From NCBI GenBank assembly GCA_029255685.2, contig CM055320.2, positions 46,039,910 through 46,103,909 of the forward strand: 64,000 nucleotides of DNA. The letters run 5' to 3'. The position numbers and the translations under genes are program-made. The notes beneath the pieces are model-generated. The model searched no databases. It had not been told where the DNA came from and worked only from the letters and a program-made list of their open reading frames with translations. Positions 34,805-50,579 of the stretch are shown here, in pieces (the first letter of the stretch is position 1; each line of letters begins with the position of its first letter). The DNA comes from Silene conica (Eukaryota > Streptophyta > Magnoliopsida > Caryophyllales > Caryophyllaceae).

Positions 34805-34879
34805 GGTCGGCCGACCGGCTTAAATGGTCGGTCGACTAGGGTTGTTGGTTGATCGACAGAAGTAGTTGGTCGGTTGACC
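34805..34879. repeat. Phased palindrome cluster, four sites (3' LTR A)
   Basis: 12-mers start at 34805, 34826, 34847 and 34868, matching the 5' LTR cluster at 25593. Two sites carry point changes, but 21-bp spacing is kept. Confidence 0.9.
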
Positions 34880-35481
34880 AATGCCGCGTATGTTGAGACC
34901 TGTTTTGCTTCTTTAATTATAATACCCTATGACGAGACCGAAATGAGACTTGGATGATGTTAGTAATGACTTACCCAAGATTGAAAGATACAGGGAGGGA
35001 ATTGGTTAACGTTTTAACACGGCTAGGTTACTAAGACTGAAAGGTATGTGACCTAGACTTTAGGAATCACCCTTATTGTTGACATCCAATATTTGTGAGA
35101 CCTAGAAACTAATAGCATAGGCCGAAAGGAGCTATTAGATAACATAGACCAAGAGGATTGGTTATACCCCTTACGCGACTGCAATACAAGTTGACCTAGA
35201 CTATATGCCATCGTAGCTTTTATGAACCGATCATCCTAACATCTTTTCACCATAAGTTTTATTCGCATCTTGTTTTCGTTTTATCTTGCCTTTTATTTAT
35301 TAGACTTAGTAGAAACCAAACAAAATCATCAAAACCCCCTTTTGTTACTTTAAGACATAGACTTAAAACAATTAACACTCCCAAACCTCCTTGTGATTCG
35401 ACCCTGACTTTCACTATCTATAGTTAAATATAGGAATTATAAATCTTATCTTTGATACCCACAACGACGGGTATCAATTCT

Positions 35482-35506
35482 TATGTAATATCGCGGGGTG
35501 TCACAG
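35482..35506 (+). mobile_element. Right end of the plus-oriented gypsy LTR remnant
   Basis: Continues 24106-24469 after the Athila-like insertion and ends GGGGTGTCACA. Copia coding sequence starts immediately after. Confidence 0.5.
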
Positions 35507-36301
35507 ATTCATTATGACCAACTCCAAAAAGGGGTTACTTCCGATGATCTCGGTGGTGCATTTGAGTAAGACTCAGGCACCTAAGACACCGGAAGAGGTC
35601 GAGCGCATGAGTCACATTTCTTATGCGTTAGCTATAGGATCGATCATGTATGCCATGATATGCACACGTCTAGACGTGGCATATGCTTTGAGTATGACGA
35701 GTCGGTACCAAGGCAATCCAGGTGAACCACACTGGATGGCTGTTAAAAACAGTGTTAAGTACCTACGAAGGACTAAAGATTGGGTATTGACTTATGGTGG
35801 AGGCACTGAGCTTTGTGCAAACGATTACGCAGATGCTAGCTTCCAAACGAATCGCAATGACTCGAAATCTCAGTCTGAATTCGTTTTTACTTTTAATGGC
35901 GCTGTTATCAGTTGGAAAAGCTCCAAGCAGAGTGTTATTGCAGATTCTACTACTGAGTCTGAGTACTATGCCGCTTCGGAAGCTGCAAAGGAAGCTATAT
36001 GGATGCGTCAGTTCTTACAAGGACTCATTGTAGTTCCTAGTTCGAACGACCCAATCACCATCTATAACGACAATAGAGGTGCCATCTTCCAGGCTAAGGA
36101 GCCTAAGTGTAGCAACAAATCTAGACATGTACTGCGGACAGCTCACCTCATTCGAGACTACGTAGAGTAAAAGGAGATATTGATAGACAAGATTGCGACA
36201 GATGACAACATCGCAGATCCTCTCACTAGACCATTAAGACATGATAAACATGAAGGGCACGTTATTTCAATGGGAATTAAACGTGTTCCTGAGTTGTATT
36301 A
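35507..36301 (+). pseudogene. copia pol fragment (RT end and RNase H)
   Basis: Encodes the end of copia reverse transcriptase and its RNase H: KKGLLPM, then AIGSIMYAMICTRLDVAYAL and WMAVKNSVKYLRRTKDW. The RNase H blocks are DYADASFQ, SWKSSKQSVIADSTTESEYY and the YNDNRGAI aspartate block. A TAA at 36168-36170 interrupts the frame, which then continues (DDNIADPLTRP, KHEGHVISMGI) to the normal stop at 36301. The 5' part of pol is absent, so this is a dead fragment. Confidence 0.9.
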
Positions 36302-37079
36302 GTACTTTTGTGGATTTGATATTGTATCTATTTCATATACTATCTATAACACCATCGATTTTGTTTTATATTTTTTTCATGTGGATTGTACAGACAACAT
36401 TGAACACCACAAAGTGAAGTGAATTACATTATATTTGTTTTTGTCCGTAATCGCCTACACGAGCTGATAACTATGACAATTATTTTGTGACGTCGATTGA
36501 TGGTGGGTTCAATAAACCATAAGTTAAACCGTTGACTGATCGATCACGGATACGAGATTATAACGATAACTCGTAGGACATTTTCGTGACGACGCAATTG
36601 AGTCCTAAATGTTACTGAATATTCGGTGACAGGTCGTGGATAGGACGTCCATCGTGTTCCTTGAGTCGATTCTTTTGACTATCGACTGTTTCTTGAGATA
36701 AAGGGCAGTTTTGGGTGACTTTGATTTCTTTCTCACTAGCTGACCGTAACTGGGGCTAAGCAGATTTTTTTGGGTCATTTCATACTACGCTTACATCTAC
36801 AATATTCGAGTTGAGGAAAATATCCACCCCTTATCAGGTTTTAATATTTCTCAGGGCCACTCGAGGAGTAGTAACTGAAATGTTTGGCCAAGCTCGAATA
36901 ATGATTCGTTATCAATTGAGTTACTCTCTAGTCGGGAAAACCACTCTTGATACAAATCGCTTGTAAAATATGACCTCTGTGAATACAAATTTGCAAATTG
37001 TTTTACATTGAGTGGGAGAAATTTAATTATATATGAGAATCGGTTATCGCATATACACTTGTACGGACAAGTGGGAGAT
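36302..37079 (+). other. copia 3' untranslated region
   Basis: No gene. Ends with the purine tract preceding the LTR. Confidence 0.6.
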
Positions 37080-39620
37080 TGTTGGGGCTAGTGTCCTCAA
37101 CAGTTAGTGCGACAACACGTATAAATCTCTTAAAGGGACACAGGGCATACTTTGTATTTTAGCCAGTTGATTCACGTTTATCAATAACGGTTGGCTTGCT
37201 AGAAAGTTTGACGTTATTGTCATATAGATGGCGGTAATCAACTGATCCCTAAGAGTCACACCTAAAGGATGGAATCTGAGAGATATGATTAGATGAAAAT
37301 GTAATCATATTGATACCCTATACGACTAAACGATTAGTCAATGTAATGATGATATAATTATTTAATTCTGATTAAATAATATTAGCTAAGACGAATTAAA
37401 ATGTTAATTCGTAATTAAATGTAAATTATTATATTTAATTAGTGTGTAATGAAATTATTTAATATAGATTAAAGGGTTTTTCTACGAGGTAACCCCGTCT
37501 TTTCTAAAATCCCACACGATAACCCTATTTTTAATTTAACCCCAAGTGGTAACCTTGTATCTTATAAAAAGTTATGAGCATGACCCTCACTTTGCAATAT
37601 GTCAAATTTACCGTCAAGTCTCTCATGTTTGCTTATTCTTTTACTAAAACCCACTGACATATCTCTAGATTCTCTACCTCATTCATTTTTCTTGTACTCC
37701 ATCCCCCACTTCTCCTTTTCAATTTTTTTTCTTTTTATTCAAACAGACCTTGATTAAAATTACGTTCCAAAGGAAGAAGCGCTTGAACCAGCTGCACATG
37801 AGTAAACTGCCCAAAAGTGTCTATCCTGGCCTGCAAAAGAAGTAGCTTCTATAACAGGTTTTGTTGGGGAAAACTTTAAATATTTCTAGCAAATTAAATA
37901 AAAAAGTGAGCACATAACTGATGAAATAACAATCAACTGATGAATGTGAACACATTTTATATATTGGAAAAGTTGAGACTTATGTGTTTCATATTTCTAT
38001 CGCAAAAAAATAAGCGAAGTATTCCATCTCCCATGTGAAAATGATAAAAAAAAACAGAGATTTTTCATCAAAACAAAATAAACCAACAAAGTAGCTGGTG
38101 AAACAATAAAAAAACAGAGGTATTCCCTTCTTCTGATCACAATCTTGTTCTATTTGAGGCATCCTTCGTCTTCCTTTATTCATTCCTTTTATTTATCAAT
38201 CATACCATGATTACAAGAGTAGTCTTTTGTATATATTGGCAACCTTGTGCGTCTTATTCATTCAATATAATTACAATTATCTTCACTGTTATTCTGTTGT
38301 TCCTACCTAAATGAAATCACTATATTCGCACATTCACTCTTAACCACCCAGGCCATTTAAGACCAACCAATTAGCATCTCCCCAATTTATCGTTTTTCTG
38401 TAATTGGCTTACCATCCATGGCTACAAATCCTTAATTATCCATGTTAGTACAACTACTAGTATTTGAAAAGTAAGAATCGTTACCCTTAAAAGTTGTTGT
38501 CTTGGTCAAAAATTGCAAAAACTAACAAATAACAACACAAATAATATGAATTAAACAATAGTGTTATTAATTACAAAGGAAAATAAAAGGAGAATAGTGA
38601 ATACCTGTCGCAACGGAAAGAAGAAAATCCCAGGCTGTTGAGTAAAGGGATGATCGTCAAAAGAGGATTTATGAAATGATTAATTTTGGGTGCAGAAACC
38701 GTAGATTGTAAAAGTTATTTGGAGAAACAGAGGGTATGTGAAGGTTTTTTTTGGATGATCGATGTAAAGAAGGGTGTATTGAATTTTGTTTGTATTCTAA
38801 TTTACGTGTCAATGTTTAGTCTTTAGTGAGTCAACTAGTCATTGCCAAGTCAAATTAAGTCTAAATTTGACGGAAGTAAAGTTTAGTGTCACGCGGATTA
38901 GTTTCTATAAGATACAGGGTTACCACGTGCGGTTAAATTAAAAATAGGGTTATCATGTGGGATTTAAGAAAAGACGGGGTTACCTTATAGAAAAACCCTA
39001 AATTAAATAATTCAGTTAAATATAAACGGTTATATTTAATTGTAAAATATAAATATACGATATTTATAAAGATAAACATTACACATAAGAGAGCAGTGTA
39101 ACCGATTTTATACAGATAAAATCCGGTCCAGTGAAAAATTTCAGCCAGTTGGAGGTTGTTGCAATTTCTAGTGATAGTTTATGTAGACTCAAATACGGAC
39201 TTGAGAAAACTTATCTAAACTAGGAAAGGTGGTTAAGGATTAAAGAATAAGAGTTATTCTAAGATCGTAACACCTCGTCCTATAAATAACACCTCACGGC
39301 AGCTGTAGGGGGCACAAATTCCCACGCATAACCACCTCCCTCTTCTCTCTCTCTCTCTCTAGCTTTCATCTTACACAAAATTAGAAGTAATTTTGCAGTT
39401 TCTAGCTCAGGAAAGGGTATTTCTCAAGACATCTTGGGTGCAACGAATAGGAGGATATCTGTTTTGATATATGATCTTAGGCCTTTGCAAGGACAGAAGA
39501 TTAATTCTTAATCCCAATCTTTGTATCTTGTTCTTCCTTTATGACTATAAATGGTACCTTATAAATTCGTTATAATCTGGCATATAAAGATTTGGGAATA
39601 TATACAGATATTTTCCCACA
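37080..39620 (+). repeat. copia 3' LTR, split by a DNA transposon
   Basis: Starts TGTTGGGGCTAGTGTCCTCA and ends TTTTCCCACA. Excluding the MULE-like insertion it is about 1.0 kb. A two-part hairpin lies at 37164-37244: outer CAGTTGATT/AATCAACTG, inner CAATAACG (37182-37189)/CGTTATTG (37212-37219). The stretch around 39340-39360 is a (TC)n tract. Confidence 0.8.
37474..38998. mobile_element. Non-autonomous Mutator-like (MULE) element
   Basis: 1,525 bp with long inverted ends of about 90 bp, starting GGGTTTTTCTA and including GGTAACCCCGTCTTTTCT. A 9-bp target duplication with one mismatch flanks it (TAGATTAAA at 37465-37473, TAAATTAAA at 38999-39007). Long terminal inverted repeats and 9-bp duplication fit MULEs. 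No transposase was found inside. Confidence 0.8.
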
Positions 39621-40080
39621 ATAATAACTAATAAGATTGAACATACATACGGGGTATATATAGTAGATGGCACGAAAGTTAAAAGATCTTTTTTATTAAA
39701 TAAAGGAAATAATGGTTAAATAATCAAGGTAAATAAATAACAAAAATTATGAGAGGAGATGAATGATTTATATATATATATATATATTTCAATTTGTGAT
39801 TACCGCTTATATTTTTTTTCCTTAAATTGGTAATTCATGTCATTTTTTCGCTATGTCACATCTAAAGTTGTCACGTCACATTTAATTTTGCATGTCACAT
39901 TTCTTTGGCTACCATTTTAATTAGATTTTATAGATTTATGCGATTTACTTTTATTCATATATGTCGAAAAAGTTTCAAAAATTCACGTAATTCCGCTACG
40001 TAATACTTGTTTATCTTTAAGCATAATCGCGGGGGTTCACACCGTGGGCTCAAACTATTCAATGCTCGGATGCGCGCGGT
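39621..40080. other. Mixed repeat remnants
   Basis: Holds a short (TA)n tract near 39770-39788. Sequence resembling a minus-strand Helitron 5' end runs to about 39957. At 39950-40055 is a piece resembling the right end of the gypsy LTR at 24106-24469. No gene seen. Confidence 0.4.
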
Positions 40081-43955
<3,875 letters not shown>

Positions 43956-45530
43956 TGTTGGGAAATGTGTCCTCAACAATAGTGCGATCACGTCAATGAT
44001 AATAATCATTGTCAAAATCTTATGATAAGAATATGCAAGGGATGATCCGATATTATATATAGTCAACTGGACCAACATTAATCGGTAATGATTGGCTGAC
44101 TAGAGTTTGCATTACTGTCGTATGACGATGATGGTCAGTTGATCCCTTTAGGTCACACCTATAGGATAATCCCCTTAACGTATACATTGATTAATTATAT
44201 ACGATATGAATTGATCAAATTCCTTAAAATCGAATATCGAGAAATCAGAGGTTGAATCTTAATGTAAGATTTATATTTGAAATTGAAATGTGTCGATTGT
44301 CAAATGTTAATCGATATTTTTGAAATATCGAAATTAGAATATGAATGGTTCGTGGTTATGACAAATTTTGTATATCGTATGGACGATTATTATGATAACC
44401 ATATATTGAGACGGTAGTTACGAATTACTAAAATAATTTGTTAAATATGATTTAATTAATTTAGAAATATTATTTATATGATAAATATATTTAAAATTAA
44501 TACAATTTAATTATGTCACATAAGATGTTACTTATTATACAAATTACATTTGTAAAATAAAGGTCCATTTTACACAATGTTAGCAGTGTAAATTGATGTT
44601 ATAAGATAATATTATTTGATAATTTATCTTATTTACATAATCATTGTGTTAGGGTTGATATGACTCAACACTTAGCCCATGGGTAAGAACAAATGGAATA
44701 AAACTCTTCCCCATATACTCCAAGTACACGGCACCCCAACCAATTCCCACTACTTATGTGAGTTGCTCACATCACTTCCATTCTTACCTAAGTTTTATTT
44801 TTCTAGAGTAAGAAATATAAAACCCTAATGCAAGTATATTTCTAGTGTAAGAAATTAAATACAAAACCTCTAAAAATATTATTACATAATATTATATACT
44901 ACAATATTTGTAGTATTTTAGTAGATTAGTAATAAATATTAGTTTACGGTTTTAAGGTAAAACCGTTTTGTTCACCTAGTCCGTGTCCATCTCGGTTTGT
45001 TTAAGGGTAAGTCTTAGGTGCAATTTGAAGGAGGCAATCTACGTTGATTGCTCCGTGGAGGATCGTCCTTTTCATACTGATGCGTGTCTATTTTATGATG
45101 TTTTACATCTATTTTTACACGCATTTGGTCGCTCATTTACTATGTTTTAGGCCTTATTTCCCAACAATTGTCTACTTTCGTATTTTTATGCTATTTTGCA
45201 GAATTATGCGGAAAAAAGGCGATTTCAAACCAAATCCGTCCTCAAGTGATTTTTATAGCTAAGGACACGAAAGAACAAGGCTAGCACGCATTTCAGGGCC
45301 TGAAGATAGCATAAGCAAAGGTGCATATAGCAAAGAATCGATCCACGATGTTGCAGCCTGTTTCAAATGGCTATATCTCGAGTTCTAGACCTGATAATGG
45401 AGTGATTCCAGTTGGAGGTAAAAGCTTATCCTCTTAGCTTTCCAACGCCGCGCGAATCGCTTGATTACGATAAGTAACGAAGAAATGGCAGCTGTTTTAA
45501 GATCGACGCGCGCTGCAGTCCCGACAATCA

Positions 45531-45654
45531 GGTCGACCGACCCATAAAATAGGTCGACCGACCTCAGCACAGACCCAGAAGTTTCCGCAAAAAGCCCAAT
45601 AAAGTTATTAGGTCATTAGGAGGTCGACCGACCCAAAAAGTAGGTCGACCGACC
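45531..45654. repeat. Phased palindrome pairs (5' LTR B')
   Basis: 12-mers start at 45531 and 45552, and at 45622 and 45643: both pairs 21 bp apart, 70 bp between pairs. Confidence 0.92.
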
Positions 45655-46704
45655 GACCCACTGTGTTTCCGCGATTTTTATTACGGGCTTTGCTCCTAAT
45701 CTTGTAATTAGAACTTATTTAAGGAGACCTAAACTCTAAAATTAGGTCAAGCAGCCCCAATTAGAGAAAACTCCATAGCTTAGAAAGAGATTTTATTCAA
45801 GTTTTCATCTTTTGTTCTTAATTCCAAATTAAGTTGTAAGTTTGCTACAATTAATCTTTCCCTTTTAATTTAATCTTGTTGTTCATCTTATTGTTGTTTC
45901 TTAATTCATGTTTTCCCTTTTATCGTCATCTTTAATTATGTTAATTCCTTTGATGCTCTTAGTTATTGTTAGTTTCATAATTAAAAGTATGCATAGCTAA
46001 TTCTTGTGATTAGGAATTAGGGGAACCATGGTAAAGACTTGATTTTGATAAGTTTAATGATTGAATTACCAATCCCCCATTGTTGTTGGTGAACTAATCC
46101 TTAGGATTGAAAGATTATTAGGATTAGTTTAACAACAACTTTGGGATTGCCCTTGAACGAAAGTTTAGTGCTTTTCTAGGAACCCTAAGACCGTAAGGAT
46201 TGGGTAGAATATTGACCTAAAGGTTTATTCTTTGTTCCTTGGGATTGTGTTATTTGATTATTTTACCTTTCATTGACTTGTTTTGACCATGGGGAACCAA
46301 AGTTCCTAATCTCCTTTTTATCTTATTTTAATTTTCTTGTTAGTTTGCTACCTTAGTTGTTAGTCCCAAATTATAAATCAACCCCCTTTTGGTTACTTGT
46401 AATAGACTTTAAATTCACAAACATAATTAACCTTGTCTCCTTGTGGTTCGACCCTTAATTTATCCTATCTAGTTTAAGCTGAGGTTTTATAAATCTTATC
46501 TTTGACACCCATCAACGGCGGGTGTCAAATTTTGGCGTCGTTGCCGGGGAGACGGTATAATTTTGTTTGTAGATTTTTAGTTTATTTTTCTTGTCTTAAG
46601 GAACTTAGGTTCCTTAAGACCGTTACTTACCTTTTCCTTTAGTTTTGTTTTAGAAGACAGGTTTTTGAGAGGAAGACTTGAGTACTCTCAGTGCTATTGC
46701 AATC

Positions 46705-48051
46705 ATGTCTACTATGGCTGAATTAAGAACGACTCTTCAAAGCTTCATGACTCAAATGGCGGAAATAAAAAAAGAACGAGATGCAGCTGTGAAGAGTGTT
46801 GAAAGGCAATTAGCAATCTTAGCTAATCGGATTGCTAGCTCTCCAGTTGGTTGTGAGAGTTCCATAGAGACATTAGATGCTATAAATCTCAGGAGTGGTC
46901 GTGCTTATGGACCAACCCCAAAGGATGATTATGCCGAAGTTCAGGACGAAGAAATCGATCCCGTGCACAGGTCAGGAGGTCGACCGACCACAACATCAGG
47001 TCGACCGACCTCGACGCCCGACGTGAGATCAGTTTCTACAAAACAGAAAAATTCCGATAATACAGCGTCTGGTCGACCGACCGCTATACTAGGTCGACCG
47101 ACCAGGGTTCCTGAGCAGATTGTGGATTCGCCTCTTGAGCTACCTGACTCTCCTCTCGTCAATGACTCAACGGAGATTCTGAAATTAAAAGAGCCAAGGC
47201 TTGCCGATTCCGCGACAAGCATTGTGGTCCCGTTTCCGTATCATTTGGAGAAATTAATGTTGGAGCATCAGTTCGAAAAAATCTTGGAGAGGTATGAGGG
47301 CGTTGATATTAGTAACCCGGATATTTCTGTCGAGTGTGATCCTATCACACCCATTACTGAAGAGTCACTCATTCTTAAGGATGAGGATGATAGGTTACTT
47401 GATTCCCTCTCCCTCCCCGTTGATGATACTGACTTGGATTTAGATACAGCTGATGAGTTAGAAATTTACCCCTTAACTGACCAACCTATTTCTGTAGGTG
47501 TTAGTGATGAACATGTTCCTAACATGTTTGAACCCTCGGTTGATGAACCTTGTTTTTTGCAGGATTCTTCTATTGACATTTCTGATGTTTTTAATAATAT
47601 TAGTGAATGTTATGTACAAGGATCCTTTACAAAGGATCCTTCGGAGGCTTTGATGTGTTTTGAGACATGTGCAGGTGAATCTCTCGTTCAGGAGGCTGAT
47701 TTGGATGTTCCAGATATTGCAACACTAGTGACAGAGTCTATAAGCAGTAAGAAGAGAGATGTTCTCGATCGAGTAGTACCACTTACTCGATCAAATGATG
47801 TAGAGAATGAGGTCACTCAAGCAAGTGATCATTTGGCTAAAGAAAAGAGCCCTAAGAAGAAGAAGCCGAGGAAGGTGTCGACCCACGACTTGGGAGTCGA
47901 CAACCCCGGGAGATGGATGGCTAGAGCTGTGGATGATGACCCACCCATCTACATGGTGGAGAGGAAGTCATCTACCCAAATCACCATAGCTGAAGGAGTA
48001 GCCTGTAGTCAGAGCCCTTGGTCAAAGAAACGCCGAATCCTTCGCGGATGA
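46705..48051 (+). CDS. Athila-like element ORF of unknown function (B' copy)
   Basis: Intact 448-codon frame from the ATG at 46705 (the frame is open from TTG at 46678). The N-terminal part has a coiled-coil-like stretch (SFMTQMAEIKKERDAAV) and TLDAINLRSGRAY, which resembles the end of Athila Gag. Residues about 90-145 contain two heptad pairs, GRPTTTSGRPTSTP and GRPTAILGRPTRVP, encoded by the 12-bp palindrome in 21-bp phase. Then come an acidic block (DSLSLPVDDTDLDLDTADE), SFTKDPSEALMCFETC, a basic cluster KSPKKKKPRK and a tail with STQITIAEGVACSQ. The part after about residue 210 matches the ORF at 27220. Function unknown; it may be a Gag-derived or nuclear accessory protein. No enzymatic motif seen. 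Confidence 0.7.
   Translation: MSTMAELRTTLQSFMTQMAEIKKERDAAVKSVERQLAILANRIASSPVGCESSIETLDAINLRSGRAYGPTPKDDYAEVQDEEIDPVHRSGGRPTTTSGRPTSTPDVRSVSTKQKNSDNTASGRPTAILGRPTRVPEQIVDSPLELPDSPLVNDSTEILKLKEPRLADSATSIVVPFPYHLEKLMLEHQFEKILERYEGVDISNPDISVECDPITPITEESLILKDEDDRLLDSLSLPVDDTDLDLDTADELEIYPLTDQPISVGVSDEHVPNMFEPSVDEPCFLQDSSIDISDVFNNISECYVQGSFTKDPSEALMCFETCAGESLVQEADLDVPDIATLVTESISSKKRDVLDRVVPLTRSNDVENEVTQASDHLAKEKSPKKKKPRKVSTHDLGVDNPGRWMARAVDDDPPIYMVERKSSTQITIAEGVACSQSPWSKKRRILRG
46978..47103. repeat. Phased palindrome pairs inside the coding region (B')
   Basis: 12-mers start at 46978 and 46999, and at 47071 and 47092. Both pairs are 21 bp (seven codons) apart and in frame, giving Gly-Arg-Pro-Thr at each site. 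Confidence 0.92.
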
Positions 48052-48302
48052 CTTCTTCTTTTTTGCTCATTTCTGTTTTTCTTAAGACATTTTTTTGTTT
48101 TGCTAAGACTTTCTAGCTTGCTTTCTTTAAGTTTTTAGAACAACTTTTCCGTTGTGTTTGCGTAGTTAAGACCTTTTGGACTTGGTTCTGGGATCTCGCG
48201 CACTTGTTGGACGCATATTGGATGTTTTTTTAGGTTTCAAGAAGAATGACGAGGTTGACACAAGTTTTTCCCGAAGAAAAGAAGACCGCTGTGCAGCAAA
48301 GG

Positions 48303-48407
48303 GGTCGACCGACTACCTTCATAGATCGGCCGACCTGATCCCTGCATTCCTGGAATTCCTGCAACCCGCAGGAAGGTCGGTCGACCTGAAATATAGGTCG
48401 GTCGACC
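48303..48407. repeat. Phased palindrome cluster, four sites (3' region B')
   Basis: 12-mers start at 48303, 48324, 48375 and 48396: steps 21, 51, 21 bp, as at 24966 and 28710. Confidence 0.92.
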
Positions 48408-48626
48408 TACCCATCCGTCACAGCCTGTTCGTTTCTTCCTCGGGAATTGTGCAACCATCTTGGGTACTTGAGTGGCACTGCTGGCCACCAAAACCTCCCA
48501 GCTTACGCTGGTTTGGGGAGGTTTTTCTCATGAGCTTCATAATCCAGTGAGTTCTTTCCAATTTTCCTTTGTTCTATTTTTATTGCATCTTTTCTTTAAT
48601 TTTGTGAAACCTTTACTTAGGCTAAT

Positions 48627-48646
48627 GCACAATGGGGACATTGTGC
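48627..48646 (+). other. Perfect hairpin with GNRA-type loop (B' copy)
   Basis: The same 20 bases as at 29161-29180: stems GCACAATG/CATTGTGC, loop GGGA. Confidence 0.7.
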
Positions 48647-49439
48647 GGGTTGGTTTGGGGAATGGTTTCGTGTCACATGCATTGCATTCCGTCTCACGTT
48701 TATTGCATTTCCGTATTGCATTATTCTATTCTTTGTTTCCCTTGCATATACAAAAATCCAAAAAAAAAAAAAATGAAAAAATTTCAAAAAAATTCAAAAA
48801 AATGCACGTTTATTTTAGCATATAGGTCGAGTCGGAACGAGAGTATTTCAAGGATGATTTTGCTATCCTACATGTTTATGCCTTTACCTTGCCTTGTCAA
48901 CTTGTTTTAGTATAAGAGTCTTTTACATATCTACGAGTTTTTGTCAACTTGTTTTCTTGAGACTTGACTTATACCTTGGCAACCTACTATACATTCTAAG
49001 TTTTAGAGCTTATTTCCTGGTTTCATTTTTAAACCAGTTGTCTAGGATGTGAGTAGTACTCCCCTTGGAACATGTTACATCAATATGCATAAACATGAAC
49101 TTGAATTGCTATATACTTGTTTTTACTTTCTCGTTTTGTGAGTCTTGATACGTGCATTTGGGACCCCCTTTCTCTTATTTACCCATAAGCCTTACATAGC
49201 CAAAATTGCCTTTTTATTCCCCCAAAACTACATCCCATACTTAGTCTACCCTTCCAAGCTAGTATTTGTGGTCTTTGGTTTATTTTTTGAGGCATCTTGG
49301 TTCGTATGCTATCTTGAGCAAAAGGAGAAAAGAAAAAGAAAAGAATGAAAGAAAGAAAAAAAAGAAAAAGAACAGAAAAATCCAGAAAAGGAAAAGAAAG
49401 AAAAGAAAAAAACGAAAAAATCAAAACTTACAGGAAAGA

Positions 49440-49472
49440 AGTCAACCGACCTCCTTCATGGGTCGGCCGACC
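49440..49472. repeat. Phased palindrome pair (3' region B')
   Basis: 12-mers start at 49440 (diverged, AGTCAACCGACC) and 49461, 21 bp apart, right after the AG-rich tract as in element A. Confidence 0.88.
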
Positions 49473-50579
49473 ACCTGTCAGCATCAGATTCAAAAATTCG
49501 TTCCAAAATCCCTTTCTTTTATATGTTATCACTCCCGTACTTCATTCAAAAAAATATTTGGGAGTCCTTTCTTATATAATGTGAGAGTTGTGCCACAAAA
49601 GAGCACTTTCTTAATATCAAAAAGTTGTGAATTATGTTGTTGGGAAACGGTTTCACTAGCTTGGCTACTAACCCCACAAGTCCAAAAACATCTTATCCAC
49701 TTTTACCTTTTACCTCACATATCTTTCATTACCTCAATTGCATGTATCTGGGTCATTTAATGAGTTTGTTGTACATAGTTGTAGAATTTTTGTTCATGTT
49801 AAATTGCAGGCATGTTTTCATGAGTCGCAGTTAGGTGAGTGTCTCTACAAAATTACTTCTTCCTATCTTTTACATATACTCACCCTTTGCTTCATGAGTG
49901 TCTCGAGCGTACCGCGAGAGTCCATGGTATTAAGTCTCTGTAATCTCTTGTTTTGCAAGTTTGACGACCCTATAACTCATTTGCATGATTTGAATGCTTT
50001 CTCATTTTGTACTTGGCATTGGTTTAGACTTACATGTAAATTTCGCTCTGAGGTTGAAATCGTTCCATTAGTTAAGATCGAGTCTATTTCTTGCTTGAGG
50101 GCAAGCAAGGTTTGGTTTGGGGAATTTGATGCGTGTCTATTTTATGATATTTTACATCTATTTTTACACGCATTTGGTCGCTCATTTACTATGTTTTAGG
50201 CCTTATTTCCCAACAATTGTCTACTTTTGTATTTTTATGCTATTTTGCAGAATTATGCGGAAAAAGGGCGATTTCAAACCAAATCCGTCCTCAAGTGATT
50301 TTTATAGCTAAGGACACGAAAGAACAAGCCTAGCACGCATTTCAGGGCCTGAAGATAGCATAAGCAAAGGTGCATATAGCAAAGAATAGATCCACGATGT
50401 TGCAGCCTGTTTCAAATGGCTATATCTCGAGTTCTAGAGCTGATAATGGAGTGATTCCAATTGGAGGTGAAAGCTTATGCTCTTATCTTTCCAACGCCGT
50501 GAGAATCGCTTGATTACGATAAGTAACGAAGAAATGGCAGCTGTTTTAAGATCGACGCGCGCTGCAGTCCCGACAATCA

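Larger units (their letters stand above)
24470..35476 (+). mobile_element. Non-autonomous Athila-like Ty3/gypsy element A
   Basis: 5' LTR 24470-26265 and 3' LTR 30656-35476 (split by a LINE at 31410-34452), both TGATGC...ATCA, with 5-bp target duplications ATTCT at 24465-24469 and 35477-35481. The primer-binding site TGGCGCCATTGCCGGGGA (26270-26287) matches the 3' end of tRNA-Asp with one mismatch, as in Athila elements. The interior (4.4 kb) has one long reading frame (27220-28461) and no protease, reverse transcriptase, RNase H or integrase. It carries 21 copies of a 12-bp palindrome in 21-bp phase. It is close kin of element B' at 45078. Confidence 0.88.
30656..35476 (+). repeat. 3' LTR of element A, split by a LINE
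   Basis: LTR sequence 30656-31409 continues at 34467-35476 after the LINE and its target duplication. Without the LINE it is about 1.76 kb, slightly shorter than the 5' copy, partly because sequence after 31236 has lost a palindrome site. Confidence 0.88.
35507..39620 (+). mobile_element. Ty1/copia element, 3' part with 3' LTR
   Basis: Contains the end of pol (35507-36301), a 3' untranslated stretch, a purine tract AAGTGGGAGAT (37069-37079) and an LTR from TGTTGGGGC (37080) to CCCACA (39620). The 5' portion is missing; it abuts a gypsy LTR end. The LTR is split by a MULE-like MITE. Confidence 0.85.
48052..50126 (+). other. 3' noncoding region of element B'
   Basis: Matches the 3' region of element A in order: palindrome quartet (48303-48407), TGGCACTGCTGGCCACC and TGGTTTGGGGAGGTTTT, GGGA hairpin (48627-48646), A-rich runs (48757-48803), AG-rich tract (49320-49430), palindrome pair (49440-49472), purine tract before the LTR. 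No convincing gene. Confidence 0.7.

Noticed and set aside
45531-45654. Palindrome clusters read as a CRISPR or simple satellite
   Set aside because: Sites are 12 bp with 9-bp unrelated spacers, in small groups scattered over an LTR element; no cas genes and no long array.
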